7,169 nt of DNA from Oscillospiraceae bacterium (GCA_003343845.1 QAKK01000014.1:27004-34172), one strand, 5' to 3'. Numbered from the stretch's first letter, positions 1 to 7,128 are shown. The notes: generated by a model from the sequence alone, not told the origin. Numbers and translations: made by a program.

Positions 1-972
1 CGCAAGCGTGTGTACACCTTCCCGAAGATGGGCGAAAAGGCATACTTCATCGCCATCCCGACCTCGGCAGGTACCGGTTCTGAGGTTACGCCCTTCGCTG
101 TCATCACCGACGAAAAGTCCGGCGTCAAGTATCCGCTTGCCGACTATCAGCTGTTGCCGAACATGGCGATCATCGACACCGATTTCCACATGAGCGCACC
201 GAAGGGGCTGACTGCTGCATCCGGTATCGACGCTGTTACGCATGCGCTTGAGGCTTACGCTTCGATGATGGCAACCGACTACACCGACGGTCTTGCTCTC
301 CGTGCACTCAAGACCATCTTCACTTATCTGCCGCGCGCTTATGACAACGGTCAGACCGATGTCGAGGCACGTGAAAAGATGGCAAATGCCGCAACGATGG
401 CAGGTATGGCGTTTGCAAATGCGTTCCTCGGCGTCTGCCACTCGATGGCACACAAGCTCGGCGCATTCCACCACCTGCCGCACGGCGTTGCCAACGCGCT
501 GATGATCGAAGAAGTCCTTCGTTTCAACGCAAGCGAAGAGCCTGCAAAGATGGGTACCTTCTCGCAGTATGACCACCCGCACACGCTGGAGCGTTATGCA
601 GAGGTTGCGGATTACCTCGGCATCAAGGGCGAGACCGAAGAGGAGAAGCTCGAAGGGCTGATTGCCGCAATCAACGCACTGAAGGAGCGCGTCGGCATCA
701 AGAAGACGATCAGGGATTACGGTATTGACGAGCAGAACTTCCTCGATCGGCTGGACGACATGACCGAGCAGGCATTTGATGACCAGTGCACCGGTGCAAA
801 CCCGCGCTACCCGCTGATGAGCGAGATCAAGCAGATGTACCTCAACGCATACTATGGAAACAAGCACTTTACCGAGGCAGAGATGCCTGCTGTCGATTCC
901 GCACTGGTCAGCGCGGATACAGACGCGGCGAAGCGCGCATATACCACCGCTAAAAAAGGGAAGAAGAACTGA
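1..972 (+). CDS. adhE: Bifunctional aldehyde-alcohol dehydrogenase AdhE, C-terminal part (5' end outside window)
   Basis: This is the iron-dependent alcohol dehydrogenase half of AdhE, which reduces acetaldehyde to ethanol with NADH; the missing N-terminal half would reduce acetyl-CoA to acetaldehyde. The frame is open from base 1 (visible start RKRVYTFPKMG), so 323 residues of a protein normally about 870 long are seen. The GTG at 10 is an internal valine, not a start. The segment follows E. coli AdhE closely from memory: TSAGTGSEVTPFAV, then GIDAVTHALEAY, FANAFLGVCHSMAHKLG, LPHG and FDDQCTGANPRYPL. The four expected metal ligands are present with E. coli spacing: Asp at 229-231, His at 241-243, His at 439-441 and His at 481-483. 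The lysine-rich tail (about the last 35 residues) resembles the tail of E. coli AdhE and is not abnormal. A single-domain iron alcohol dehydrogenase is possible, but the RKRVYTFPKMG region favours AdhE. It is the most upstream gene seen in the operon, 12 nt before the kinase gene. Confidence 0.93.
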   Translation, partial: RKRVYTFPKMGEKAYFIAIPTSAGTGSEVTPFAVITDEKSGVKYPLADYQLLPNMAIIDTDFHMSAPKGLTAASGIDAVTHALEAYASMMATDYTDGLALRALKTIFTYLPRAYDNGQTDVEAREKMANAATMAGMAFANAFLGVCHSMAHKLGAFHHLPHGVANALMIEEVLRFNASEEPAKMGTFSQYDHPHTLERYAEVADYLGIKGETEEEKLEGLIAAINALKERVGIKKTIRDYGIDEQNFLDRLDDMTEQAFDDQCTGANPRYPLMSEIKQMYLNAYYGNKHFTEAEMPAVDSALVSADTDAAKRAYTTAKKGKKN

Positions 973-984
973 GGAGGAGCAGCC

Positions 985-1734
985 ATGAAACTTGACAGAG
1001 TTATTGCAGTCAGAAACGCAAAAACGATCTATCGCGACGGCGAGAATTGCATCAAGGTGTTTGACGCGGATTATTCCAAGGCGGACATCCTCAATGAAGC
1101 GCTCAACCAGGCAAGAGTGGAAGAAACCGGGCTGAATATCCCGAAAATCATCGAGGTCGGCAAGATCGACGGCAAGTGGGCAATCGTCTCCGACTATATC
1201 AAGGGTAAGACGCTTGCACAGATCATGGCGGAGGACCCCGACAACCTCGACAAGTATCTTGAAGAGTTTGTCGATCTGCAGATCGAAGTGCAGAGCAAGA
1301 CCTGCCCGCTGCTCAATAAGCTGAAGGACAAGATGAATCGCAAGATCGGTCAGGCGGATCTGGACGCAACCACCCGCTATGATCTGCGCACCCGCCTTGA
1401 AGCCATGCCCAAGCACAACAAGCTGTGCCACGGCGACTTCAACCCCTCCAACATCATCATTGCCGAGGACGGCACACCCTATATCATCGACTGGTCGCAC
1501 GCTACGCAGGGTAATGCGTCCGCCGATGCGGCGCGCACCTACCTTTTGTTCTGCCTCTCCGGCGATGAAGCAACCGCCAAGAAGTATCTCGAACTGTTCT
1601 GCAAGAAGAGCAACACGGCAAGACAGTATGTACAGAAGTGGATGCCGATTGTTGCAGCTTCCCAGTCGGTCAAGGGCAACGAAAAGGAACGCGAGTTCCT
1701 GCTCTCCTGGGTCGACGTTGTGGACTACGAATAA
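985..1734 (+). CDS. APH/choline-kinase-fold phosphotransferase (putative signalling kinase)
   Basis: The 249-residue cytoplasmic protein has the core of the aminoglycoside phosphotransferase/choline kinase family. Residues 148-156 read CHGDFNPSN, the catalytic loop (HGDxxxxN: Asp151 catalytic base, Asn156 metal ligand). IIDW at 167-170 supplies the metal-binding Asp169. Lys24 in CIKVF is a candidate ATP-binding lysine, and residues 66-72 (AIVSDYI) with GKTL resemble the hinge. The substrate is unknown. It lacks the HRD-type loop of Hanks serine/threonine kinases, although database annotation may call it a serine/threonine kinase. The start follows a strong GGAGGAG at 973-979. The gene lies between adhE and the small ferredoxins, in an operon that also encodes a PP2C phosphatase, which suggests a phospho-signalling role rather than antibiotic resistance (inference). 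A small-molecule kinase remains possible. Confidence 0.82.
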   Translation: MKLDRVIAVRNAKTIYRDGENCIKVFDADYSKADILNEALNQARVEETGLNIPKIIEVGKIDGKWAIVSDYIKGKTLAQIMAEDPDNLDKYLEEFVDLQIEVQSKTCPLLNKLKDKMNRKIGQADLDATTRYDLRTRLEAMPKHNKLCHGDFNPSNIIIAEDGTPYIIDWSHATQGNASADAARTYLLFCLSGDEATAKKYLELFCKKSNTARQYVQKWMPIVAASQSVKGNEKEREFLLSWVDVVDYE

Positions 1735-1749
1735 TCGGAGGACGACTTC

Positions 1750-1989
1750 ATGAAAGTAACGGTTTGTATCGGCAGCTCCTGCCATCTCAAGGGCTCACGC
1801 CAGATTGTCGAGGCTCTGCAACATAAAATTGCAGAGCACGATCTCGGCGACAAAGTTGAGCTCGGCGGCACCTTCTGCATGGGACAGTGTCAGAAAGGTG
1901 TCTGCGTAACCGTGGATGACGATTTCTATTCGGTATGTCCCGAGAGCGTGGACGACTTCTTTGAGAAGTCGATCCTCGCTCGTGTATGA
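1750..1989 (+). CDS. Thioredoxin-like [2Fe-2S] ferredoxin domain protein, first of a tandem pair
   Basis: This 79-residue protein is essentially one thioredoxin-like [2Fe-2S] domain of the type found in NuoE/HoxE subunits and Clostridium pasteurianum-type 2Fe ferredoxin. The ligand pattern is C6-x4-C11 (CIGSSC) and C43-x3-C47 (CMGQC), with GxCxxxC spacing typical of the family. Two further cysteines (C52, C63) are not expected ligands. There is no flavin or NAD domain and no N-terminal helical bundle as in full NuoE, so it is a stand-alone electron carrier or partner subunit. The start is set by GGAGGA at 1737-1742, seven bases upstream. It overlaps the next, paralogous gene by 4 nt (ATGA). 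The context, immediately before hydS, suggests electron transfer to or from the sensory or catalytic hydrogenase (inference). Confidence 0.85.
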   Translation: MKVTVCIGSSCHLKGSRQIVEALQHKIAEHDLGDKVELGGTFCMGQCQKGVCVTVDDDFYSVCPESVDDFFEKSILARV

Positions 1990-2258
1990 GCGTCGCCATG
2001 GTTGTACAGGTCTGCGTCGGTAGCTCCTGCTATATCAAGGGATCGCAGGATATTATCGAGCTTTTGAAAAAAGCCGTCACAGACAATCATCTTGAAGACG
2101 AAGTTACACTTGCCGGCAGCTTTTGCACCGGCAAGTGTAATCGTATCGGCGTATCCGTCACGGTGGATGATGAAGTCTCGACCGGTATTACAAAGGAAAA
2201 CTTCAACGAGTTCTTTCAGAATAAGATTCTGAATGTCATACGGGCACAGGGAGAATGA
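1986..2258 (+). CDS. Thioredoxin-like [2Fe-2S] ferredoxin domain protein, second of a tandem pair
   Basis: The 90-residue product is a paralogue of the preceding protein, sharing VC(I/V)GSSC, KGS, a (G/A)G(T/S)FC-x-G-x-C segment, and VTVDD; identity is roughly 40% by eye. The cluster ligands are C10, C15, C47 and C51 (CVGSSC and CTGKC). It has no other cysteines, whereas its neighbour has two extra ones. The start is uncertain. ATG 1986 overlaps the previous stop as ATGA and implies translational coupling, but has no clear ribosome site. ATG 1998 (residue 5) would place the first ligand at position 6, exactly as in the paralogue. It ends 3 nt before hydS, so the two are probably co-translated. 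A role as electron relay or signalling partner for HydS is inference. Confidence 0.85.
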   Translation: MSVAMVVQVCVGSSCYIKGSQDIIELLKKAVTDNHLEDEVTLAGSFCTGKCNRIGVSVTVDDEVSTGITKENFNEFFQNKILNVIRAQGE

Positions 2259-2261
2259 TCC

Positions 2262-3938
2262 ATGTCGAATTGTCTGACGCTGAAAAAATCCAACTGTAAA
2301 AACTGCTATAAGTGCATTCGCCACTGCCCGGTTAAGTCGATCCGCTTTTCGGGCAACCAGGCGCATATTATCAATAACGAATGTATCCTTTGCGGACACT
2401 GCTTTGTCGTATGTCCGCAAAATGCAAAAGAGATCGTGGATGAGACCGAGAAGGTCAAGGTGCTTCTGCAGAGCGGCGCGCCGGTCTATGTAAGCATCGC
2501 CCCCTCTTTTGTCGCCAATTATGACGGTGTTGGCATCGGTGCCATGCGCGCAGCCCTCCAAAAACTCGGCTTTGCCGACGTGGAGGAAACCGCTGTCGGC
2601 GCAACCATTGTCAAGACCGAATATGAACGGATGCTGCGCGAGGATGGGCGGGATGTGATCATCACTTCCTGCTGCCACTCCATTAACCTGTTGATTCAGA
2701 AGTACTTCCCGGCGGAACTGCCGTATCTTGCGGATGTACTTTCCCCGATGCAGGCGCATTGTACCGATATCAAGCGTCGCCACCCGGACGCAAAGACGGT
2801 CTTCATCGGTCCGTGCGTCGCCAAAAAGGATGAGGCGGAGTATTATGAAGGCATCGTGGATGCGGTGCTGACCTTTGAAGAGCTGACCAACTGGCTGAAA
2901 GCCGAGAATATCGAGCTTGCGCAGCAAATGGACCATGAGGAGGAGAGCCGTGCGCGCTTCTTCCCGACAACGGGCGGTATTCTCAAGACGATGGCGCAGA
3001 ACGCGCCCGGCTATACATATATGGCGCTTGACGGCGTGGATAACTGCATTGCCGCGCTGCATGAGATTGAGCAGGGGAATATTCATCACTGCTTTATCGA
3101 GATGTCGGCATGCGTCGGCAGCTGTGTCGGCGGTCCTGTTATGGAGAAGTACCATCGTTCACCGGTCAGGGATTACAAGGCGGTCGCCGACTTTGCCGGT
3201 ACGCGTGATTTTGAGGTTGAACAGCCAGATCGCTTTGCCGTACGCAAATCCTTTACGGTGATCGAGCGGAAGGCGTCCGCACCGTCCGATGCCGAGATCC
3301 AGTCGATCCTGCGGCAGATGGGCAAATTCAAACCGTCGGATGAGCTCAACTGCGGTTCCTGCGGCTACAACACCTGCCGTGAAAAGGCAATCGCCATTAT
3401 TCAGGGCAAGGCGGAGATCTCCATGTGTCTGCCGTATCTGAAGGACAAGGCGGAGAGCTTCTCGGACAATATCGTCAATAACACGCCGAACGGACTGATT
3501 GTGCTGAACGAGAATCTCGAAGTGCAGCAGATCAACAATGCCGCACGAAAGATCATGAATATCCGATCTGCATCGGACGTCCTCGGCGAACCGGTAATTC
3601 GGATTCTCGACCCCAAGGTCTATATGGATGTGCTGAAGAGCGGCAGAGGCGTGCGGGATATGCGTACATACCTCGCCGAGTACCAGAAATACATCGAACA
3701 GACGGTCGTCTATGACAAGGACTATCATCTGCTGATCAGCATCATGCGTGACGTCACCGATGAGGAAAACGAACGCGAGAAGAAGGAAAGTATCAGCCGC
3801 CAGACGGTCGAGATCGCGGACAAGGTTGTCGACAAGCAAATGCGCATTGTGCAGGAGATTGCATCCCTGCTCGGCGAGACAGCTGCGGAGACCAAGATCG
3901 CGCTGACCAAACTGAAAGAGAGCATTTCCGATGAATAA
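2262..3938 (+). CDS. hydS: Putative sensory [FeFe] hydrogenase HydS with 4Fe-4S and PAS domains
   Basis: The 558-residue protein has five parts. Residues 12-51 hold a 2[4Fe-4S] ferredoxin module (C12, C15, C18, C22 and C41, C44, C47, C51). Residues ~70-330 form the H-cluster domain with L1 TSCCHS (135-140), L2 GPCVAKKDE (183-191) and L3 EMSACVGSCVGG (280-291); C138, C185, C284 and C288 are the expected H-cluster cysteines. Residues 364-389 form a C-x2-C-x4-C-x16-C 4Fe-4S domain. A PAS-like domain covers ~400-500 (NTPNGLIVLNENLEVQQINNAA), and a charged helical tail ~500-558 has no histidine-kinase or GGDEF domain. This order fits group C (HydS-type) [FeFe] hydrogenases, believed to sense H2 rather than turn it over quickly. 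The cysteine before the L1 ligand (C137, proton relay in catalytic enzymes) is kept, but Pro-x-Trp of TSCCPxW is replaced by His-Ser-Ile. The ribosome site AGGGAG is at 2248-2253. The gene overlaps the phosphatase gene by 8 nt. No H-cluster maturases (HydE/F/G) are in the window. Confidence 0.92.
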   Translation: MSNCLTLKKSNCKNCYKCIRHCPVKSIRFSGNQAHIINNECILCGHCFVVCPQNAKEIVDETEKVKVLLQSGAPVYVSIAPSFVANYDGVGIGAMRAALQKLGFADVEETAVGATIVKTEYERMLREDGRDVIITSCCHSINLLIQKYFPAELPYLADVLSPMQAHCTDIKRRHPDAKTVFIGPCVAKKDEAEYYEGIVDAVLTFEELTNWLKAENIELAQQMDHEEESRARFFPTTGGILKTMAQNAPGYTYMALDGVDNCIAALHEIEQGNIHHCFIEMSACVGSCVGGPVMEKYHRSPVRDYKAVADFAGTRDFEVEQPDRFAVRKSFTVIERKASAPSDAEIQSILRQMGKFKPSDELNCGSCGYNTCREKAIAIIQGKAEISMCLPYLKDKAESFSDNIVNNTPNGLIVLNENLEVQQINNAARKIMNIRSASDVLGEPVIRILDPKVYMDVLKSGRGVRDMRTYLAEYQKYIEQTVVYDKDYHLLISIMRDVTDEENEREKKESISRQTVEIADKVVDKQMRIVQEIASLLGETAAETKIALTKLKESISDE

Positions 3939-5103
3939 TCTGTGTGCCGATATCGGCTATAAAAGTGTCAATCACTACGGTGAGCAGCTCTGCGGTGACC
4001 ATGTGGACGTGGTTGAGCAGGATGAAAACTCCACGGTGATTGTGCTTGCCGACGGTCTCGGCAGCGGCGTCAAAGCCAGCATTCTGTCAACTCTGACCTC
4101 CAAGATCATTTCCACGATGATGGCGGAGGGGCTGACGCTGGAAGACTGTGTGGAGACGATCGCGGCGACCCTGCCGATCTGCTCGGTGCGCGGTGTCGCG
4201 TATTCGACCTTCACGATCATTCATCTGCTGAACAATGAGACGGCAGAGATCATGCAGTACGACAATCCGCTGCTCATTCTGTTGCGCGACGGCGAGAATT
4301 ATGATTATCCGAAGACCGAGCTGAGCATCGGCGGCAAAAAGATCTATCGTTCGTCGATCAAGCTGCGTGAAAACGATATTTTTATCGCGATGAGTGACGG
4401 CTGCCCGCACGCCGGCATCGGCATGGCGTACAACTTCGGCTGGAGCCGGGAGGACATCATCGACTTCATGGCGACGGTTTCGGTTGCCGGTTATACGGCG
4501 AAGACGCTTTCCACCATTCTGGTGGATGAATGCTTCAAGCTCTACGGAGAAAAGCCGGGGGATGATGCCACGGCGTGCGTCGTACGCATCCGGAAGCGCG
4601 AACCGATGAATCTTTTGTTCGGACCGCCGTCAAATCGGGACGACTGTGACCGCATGATGTCGCTTTTCTTCTCCAAGGAAGGCAAACATATCATCTGTGG
4701 CGGGACAACTTCGACCATTGCGGCAAAGTATCTGCACAAACCGCTGAAACCGAGTCTCAATTTTGAGAGCAGCGACATCCCGCCGACAGCGGAGCTTGAG
4801 GGCGTTGACCTCGTCACAGAGGGTGTCATCACCATCAACCGCGTTGTACAATACGCGAAGGATTATCTCGCCGACAATGAATCCTACGCGCAGTGGAGCA
4901 TGAAGCGCGACGGTGCGTCCCTGATTGCCCGCTTGCTTTTTGAAGAAGCAACCGACATCAACTTCTTTGTCGGCAGAGCTGTGAACCCCGCACACCAGAA
5001 TCCGGATCTGCCGATCAATTTCAACATTAAAATGAACCTTGTAGAGGAGCTTTCCGCCTGCCTGAAGCAGATGGGCAAGCGGATCAAGGTCAGCTATTTC
5101 TGA
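3931..5103 (+). CDS. SpoIIE/PP2C-type serine phosphatase with unassigned C-terminal domain
   Basis: This is a 390-residue soluble protein with no membrane segment seen. Residues ~1-220 are a SpoIIE-like PP2C domain, a metal-dependent phosphoserine/phosphothreonine phosphatase. Candidate metal ligands are Asp24 (CGDHVDV), Asp41 in ADGLGSG (40-46), Asp156 in MSDG (154-157) and Asp211/Asp212 in GDDATACVV (210-218). Residues ~225-390 are a separate region that I cannot assign; it includes LLFGPP (228-233) and HIICGGTTSTIAAKYL (253-268). It lacks the transmembrane region of SpoIIE itself, so a sporulation role is not implied. The 8 nt overlap with hydS suggests coupled translation and possibly stoichiometric partnership with the sensor. 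The likely job is to act on a phosphoprotein in response to HydS, opposing the kinase at 985-1734; this is inference from context. Confidence 0.88.
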   Translation: MNNLCADIGYKSVNHYGEQLCGDHVDVVEQDENSTVIVLADGLGSGVKASILSTLTSKIISTMMAEGLTLEDCVETIAATLPICSVRGVAYSTFTIIHLLNNETAEIMQYDNPLLILLRDGENYDYPKTELSIGGKKIYRSSIKLRENDIFIAMSDGCPHAGIGMAYNFGWSREDIIDFMATVSVAGYTAKTLSTILVDECFKLYGEKPGDDATACVVRIRKREPMNLLFGPPSNRDDCDRMMSLFFSKEGKHIICGGTTSTIAAKYLHKPLKPSLNFESSDIPPTAELEGVDLVTEGVITINRVVQYAKDYLADNESYAQWSMKRDGASLIARLLFEEATDINFFVGRAVNPAHQNPDLPINFNIKMNLVEELSACLKQMGKRIKVSYF

Positions 5104-5114
5104 GGAACAAACGC

Positions 5115-6536
5115 ATGAGAAAATTCGATACAAAAGTACAGCATCTGAAATACAAAGTTCTGCGCGAGGTTGCAAGACAGGCGTGGAAGGACACCCTGTT
5201 TGACAATCTTTTGGACATTCCGAAGATCATTGTCCCTGGTAAGACGCCGACCATGCGCTGCTGTGTTTACAAGGAGCGTGCGATTCTTGCCGAACGCGTT
5301 AAGATCGCGATGGGCGGCGACAAGGAGAATCCGAACGTGATTGAGGTCATCGAGATCGCCTGTGACGAGTGTCCGGTCGGCGGCTTTGAGGTGACCAACG
5401 CCTGCCGCGGCTGCCTGGCACACCGGTGTGAGGACGTCTGCCGTTTCGGTGCGATCTCGTTTGACGAGAACCATGTTGCGCACATCGACAAGACGAAGTG
5501 CAAGGAGTGCGGCGCATGCTCCAAGGTGTGCCCGTATACGGCAATCGTCAGCCGCAAACGTCCCTGCCAGAACGCCTGCAAGGTCAAGGCAATCACGATG
5601 AACGAGGATAAGGCGGCAACGATCGACAACGACAAGTGCATTTCCTGCGGCGCCTGTGTCTATCAGTGCCCGTTCGGTGCGATCTCGGACAAGTCTTATA
5701 TTCTCAATGTGATTGACCTTCTGAAAAAGGCACAGCAAAGCAAGGGCGATAAGCTCTATGCGGTTGTTGCACCTTCGATTTCCAGCCAGTTTACTTATGC
5801 TAAGCTCGGACAGGTGATCACGGGGCTTAAGAAACTCGGATTTCATACAGTCGTGGAGGCTGCGCTCGGCGCGGATATGGTCGCGCAGGCGGAATCGAAA
5901 GAGCTTGCCGAAAAAGGGTTTCTGACCAGTTCCTGCTGCCCTGCATTTGTGACGTATATCCGGCAGTCCTTCCCGGAGCTGCTGCCCTACGTTTCGCACA
6001 ATCTTTCGCCGATGGCAACGATCGCAAAGTACATCAAAGATACGACGGCGAATGCCAAGGTCGTCTTCATCGGTCCCTGCACGGCAAAGAAAGCCGAAGC
6101 GCAGAATGAAAAAGTCAAGCCGTATATCGACGCGGTGCTGACCTTTGAGGAACTGCAGGCGTTGTTTGACAGCCGTGATATGGATATTACGGCACTGGAG
6201 GAAGGCGTGCTTGACAACGCTTCTTACTTCGGCAGAATCTTTGCCCGCAGCGGCGGGCTGACCGACGCAGTAGCGCAGGGGCTGAAAGAGCAGGAGATCG
6301 ACTTTGCGTTGAAGGCCTGCACCTGCGACGGCATTGAAGCCTGCCGTGTTGCGCTTCTCAAAAAGAGCAAGAACCTGCTGGATGCCAACTTTATCGAAGG
6401 CATGGCATGCATCGGCGGCTGCATCGGCGGTGCCGGATGCCTCACGCACGGCGAAAAGAACAAAGCCGAAGTCGATAAATACGGCAGGGAAGCCATGGAG
6501 AAAACAATCACGGACGCAATTTCTATGCTGAAATAA
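5115..6536 (+). CDS. hydA2: [FeFe] hydrogenase, group-B-like, ferredoxin-linked (HydA2)
   Basis: The 473-residue cytoplasmic enzyme interconverts protons plus electrons and H2, probably with ferredoxin. The N-terminal ~190 residues are cysteine-rich: C83/C86, C97-x2-C100-x4-C105-x3-C109, C129-x2-C132-x2-C135-x3-C139, C151/C155 and C175-x2-C178-x2-C181-x3-C185, enough for three or four 4Fe-4S clusters. The H-cluster domain follows with TSSCCPAF (271-278), GPCTAKKAE (320-328) and EGMACIGGCIGGAG (428-441). The ligands are C275, C322, C432 and C436, and the proton-relay C274 is present. There is no PAS domain and no NADH- or flavin-binding domain, unlike HydS and the bifurcating HydA. The extra cysteine-rich insert and the TSSCCPAF form fit group B enzymes. 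The start follows a GAGGA Shine-Dalgarno at 5102-5106. The gene is last in the operon and is followed by a strong terminator. The symbol follows the R. albus precedent and is tentative. Confidence 0.9.
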   Translation: MRKFDTKVQHLKYKVLREVARQAWKDTLFDNLLDIPKIIVPGKTPTMRCCVYKERAILAERVKIAMGGDKENPNVIEVIEIACDECPVGGFEVTNACRGCLAHRCEDVCRFGAISFDENHVAHIDKTKCKECGACSKVCPYTAIVSRKRPCQNACKVKAITMNEDKAATIDNDKCISCGACVYQCPFGAISDKSYILNVIDLLKKAQQSKGDKLYAVVAPSISSQFTYAKLGQVITGLKKLGFHTVVEAALGADMVAQAESKELAEKGFLTSSCCPAFVTYIRQSFPELLPYVSHNLSPMATIAKYIKDTTANAKVVFIGPCTAKKAEAQNEKVKPYIDAVLTFEELQALFDSRDMDITALEEGVLDNASYFGRIFARSGGLTDAVAQGLKEQEIDFALKACTCDGIEACRVALLKKSKNLLDANFIEGMACIGGCIGGAGCLTHGEKNKAEVDKYGREAMEKTITDAISMLK

Positions 6537-6541
6537 CAAAT

Positions 6542-6576
6542 ATATAAAAAGGATGCCGATGGCATCCTTTTTATAT
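6542..6576. terminator. Bidirectional intrinsic terminator between hydA2 and spoVT
   Basis: A perfect 16-bp inverted repeat (6542-6557 and 6561-6576) surrounds a 3-base GAT loop. The GC-rich part is GGATGCC/GGCATCC, flanked on both sides by A5 and T5 runs, so each strand presents a hairpin followed by a U-tract. It starts five bases after the hydA2 stop and ends two bases before the spoVT stop, so it can end both convergent transcripts. The symmetry is read directly from sequence; termination efficiency is inferred. Confidence 0.92.
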
Positions 6577-6578
6577 GC

Positions 6579-7115
6579 TCAAGCCTCCAGTTGTTTGCCG
6601 AGGAAGGAGGCGGCAGTCTGGATCAGTTTGATCTCCACATCGCGCGCAGGCGGCTGCGCGTTCTGGTTCTCGGGGGTCTGCACCGAAATGACGCAGCCGA
6701 CGAGATCTCCTTCGCTGATGATCGGCATGGCGCAGCTGACAAAGTGACTGCTGCCGTCTTCGATCACAGGGATGCTCTGTGTGTCTGCGGCACTGACATA
6801 GAGCGCGCGGCTTTCGATGACATCCTCGATTTCGCCGGAGATCTTTTTCTCATTGTATTCTTTTTTCGGCACGCCGGCGCAGGCGATCACGGCATCCCGG
6901 TCGGTGATGACCACCGACATGCCGCAGGTTTTGTTGAGTGTATCTGCGTATTGCGCCGCGAAGGAGGTCAGCTCGCCGATCGGCGAGTATTTTTTGAAGA
7001 TGACTTCACCTTCCCGATCTGTGTATATTTCAAGCGGGTCGCCTTCGCGGATGCGCATGGTTCGGCGGATTTCCTTTGGAATGACCACGCGTCCGAGGTC
7101 GTCTGCTTGTGTCAA
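6579..7115 (-). CDS. spoVT: Stage V sporulation protein T (SpoVT), N-terminus abnormal or truncated
   Basis: SpoVT is a DNA-binding transition-state regulator of forespore genes. The product has an AbrB/SpoVT swapped-hairpin domain (DDLGRVVIPKEIRRTMRIREGDPLEI, then EGEVIFKKYSPIGEL) and a C-terminal GAF-like domain from about residue 55, ending TAASFLGKQLEA. The match to B. subtilis SpoVT as I remember it is strong from DDLGR onward. What is missing is the conserved start: SpoVT normally begins MKATGIVRRI before DDLGR, but here only MTQA, from a TTG codon at 7113-7115, can be read before it. No ATG or GTG lies in frame up to the stop at about 7150-7152, and no convincing ribosome site precedes the TTG. 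The true start is therefore unclear: a rare start (TTG, or ATT further up), or a gene interrupted at its 5' end near 7105-7110. The gene is convergent with the hydrogenase operon and shares its terminator. Confidence 0.85.
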   Translation of the reverse strand: MTQADDLGRVVIPKEIRRTMRIREGDPLEIYTDREGEVIFKKYSPIGELTSFAAQYADTLNKTCGMSVVITDRDAVIACAGVPKKEYNEKKISGEIEDVIESRALYVSAADTQSIPVIEDGSSHFVSCAMPIISEGDLVGCVISVQTPENQNAQPPARDVEIKLIQTAASFLGKQLEA

Positions 7116-7128
7116 GTGGAATCCAAAA

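Noticed and set aside
10..12. GTG as a possible start of a short stand-alone alcohol dehydrogenase
   Set aside because: The frame continues upstream to base 1 with residues (RKR) that match AdhE, so this codon is an internal valine.
985..1734. Aminoglycoside resistance gene
   Set aside because: Only the generic kinase-fold motifs match. The context is metabolic and there is no mobile-element signature around it.
1926..3155. Long open frame of 409 codons on the - strand opposite the small ferredoxin and hydS genes
   Set aside because: It runs antisense to strongly conserved hydrogenase motifs, has a composition typical of reverse-frame shadows, and contains no domain I recognise.
3159..3839. 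Open frame of 226 codons on the - strand inside hydS
   Set aside because: It is antisense to the hydS Fe-S and PAS region, with no ribosome site or recognisable domain.
3931..5103. SpoIIE sporulation phosphatase proper
   Set aside because: The membrane region of SpoIIE is missing and the gene overlaps hydS, so only the phosphatase domain type is shared.
5094..6539. Open frame of 481 codons on the - strand opposite hydA2
   Set aside because: It mirrors hydA2 almost end to end. The + strand carries all three H-cluster motifs and the ferredoxin cysteines, so the antisense frame is a by-product of codon bias.
7110..7115. TTGACA on the - strand as a -35 promoter box for spoVT
   Set aside because: It lies at the edge of the coding homology and no -10 box is found at suitable distance before the conserved DDLGR codons.
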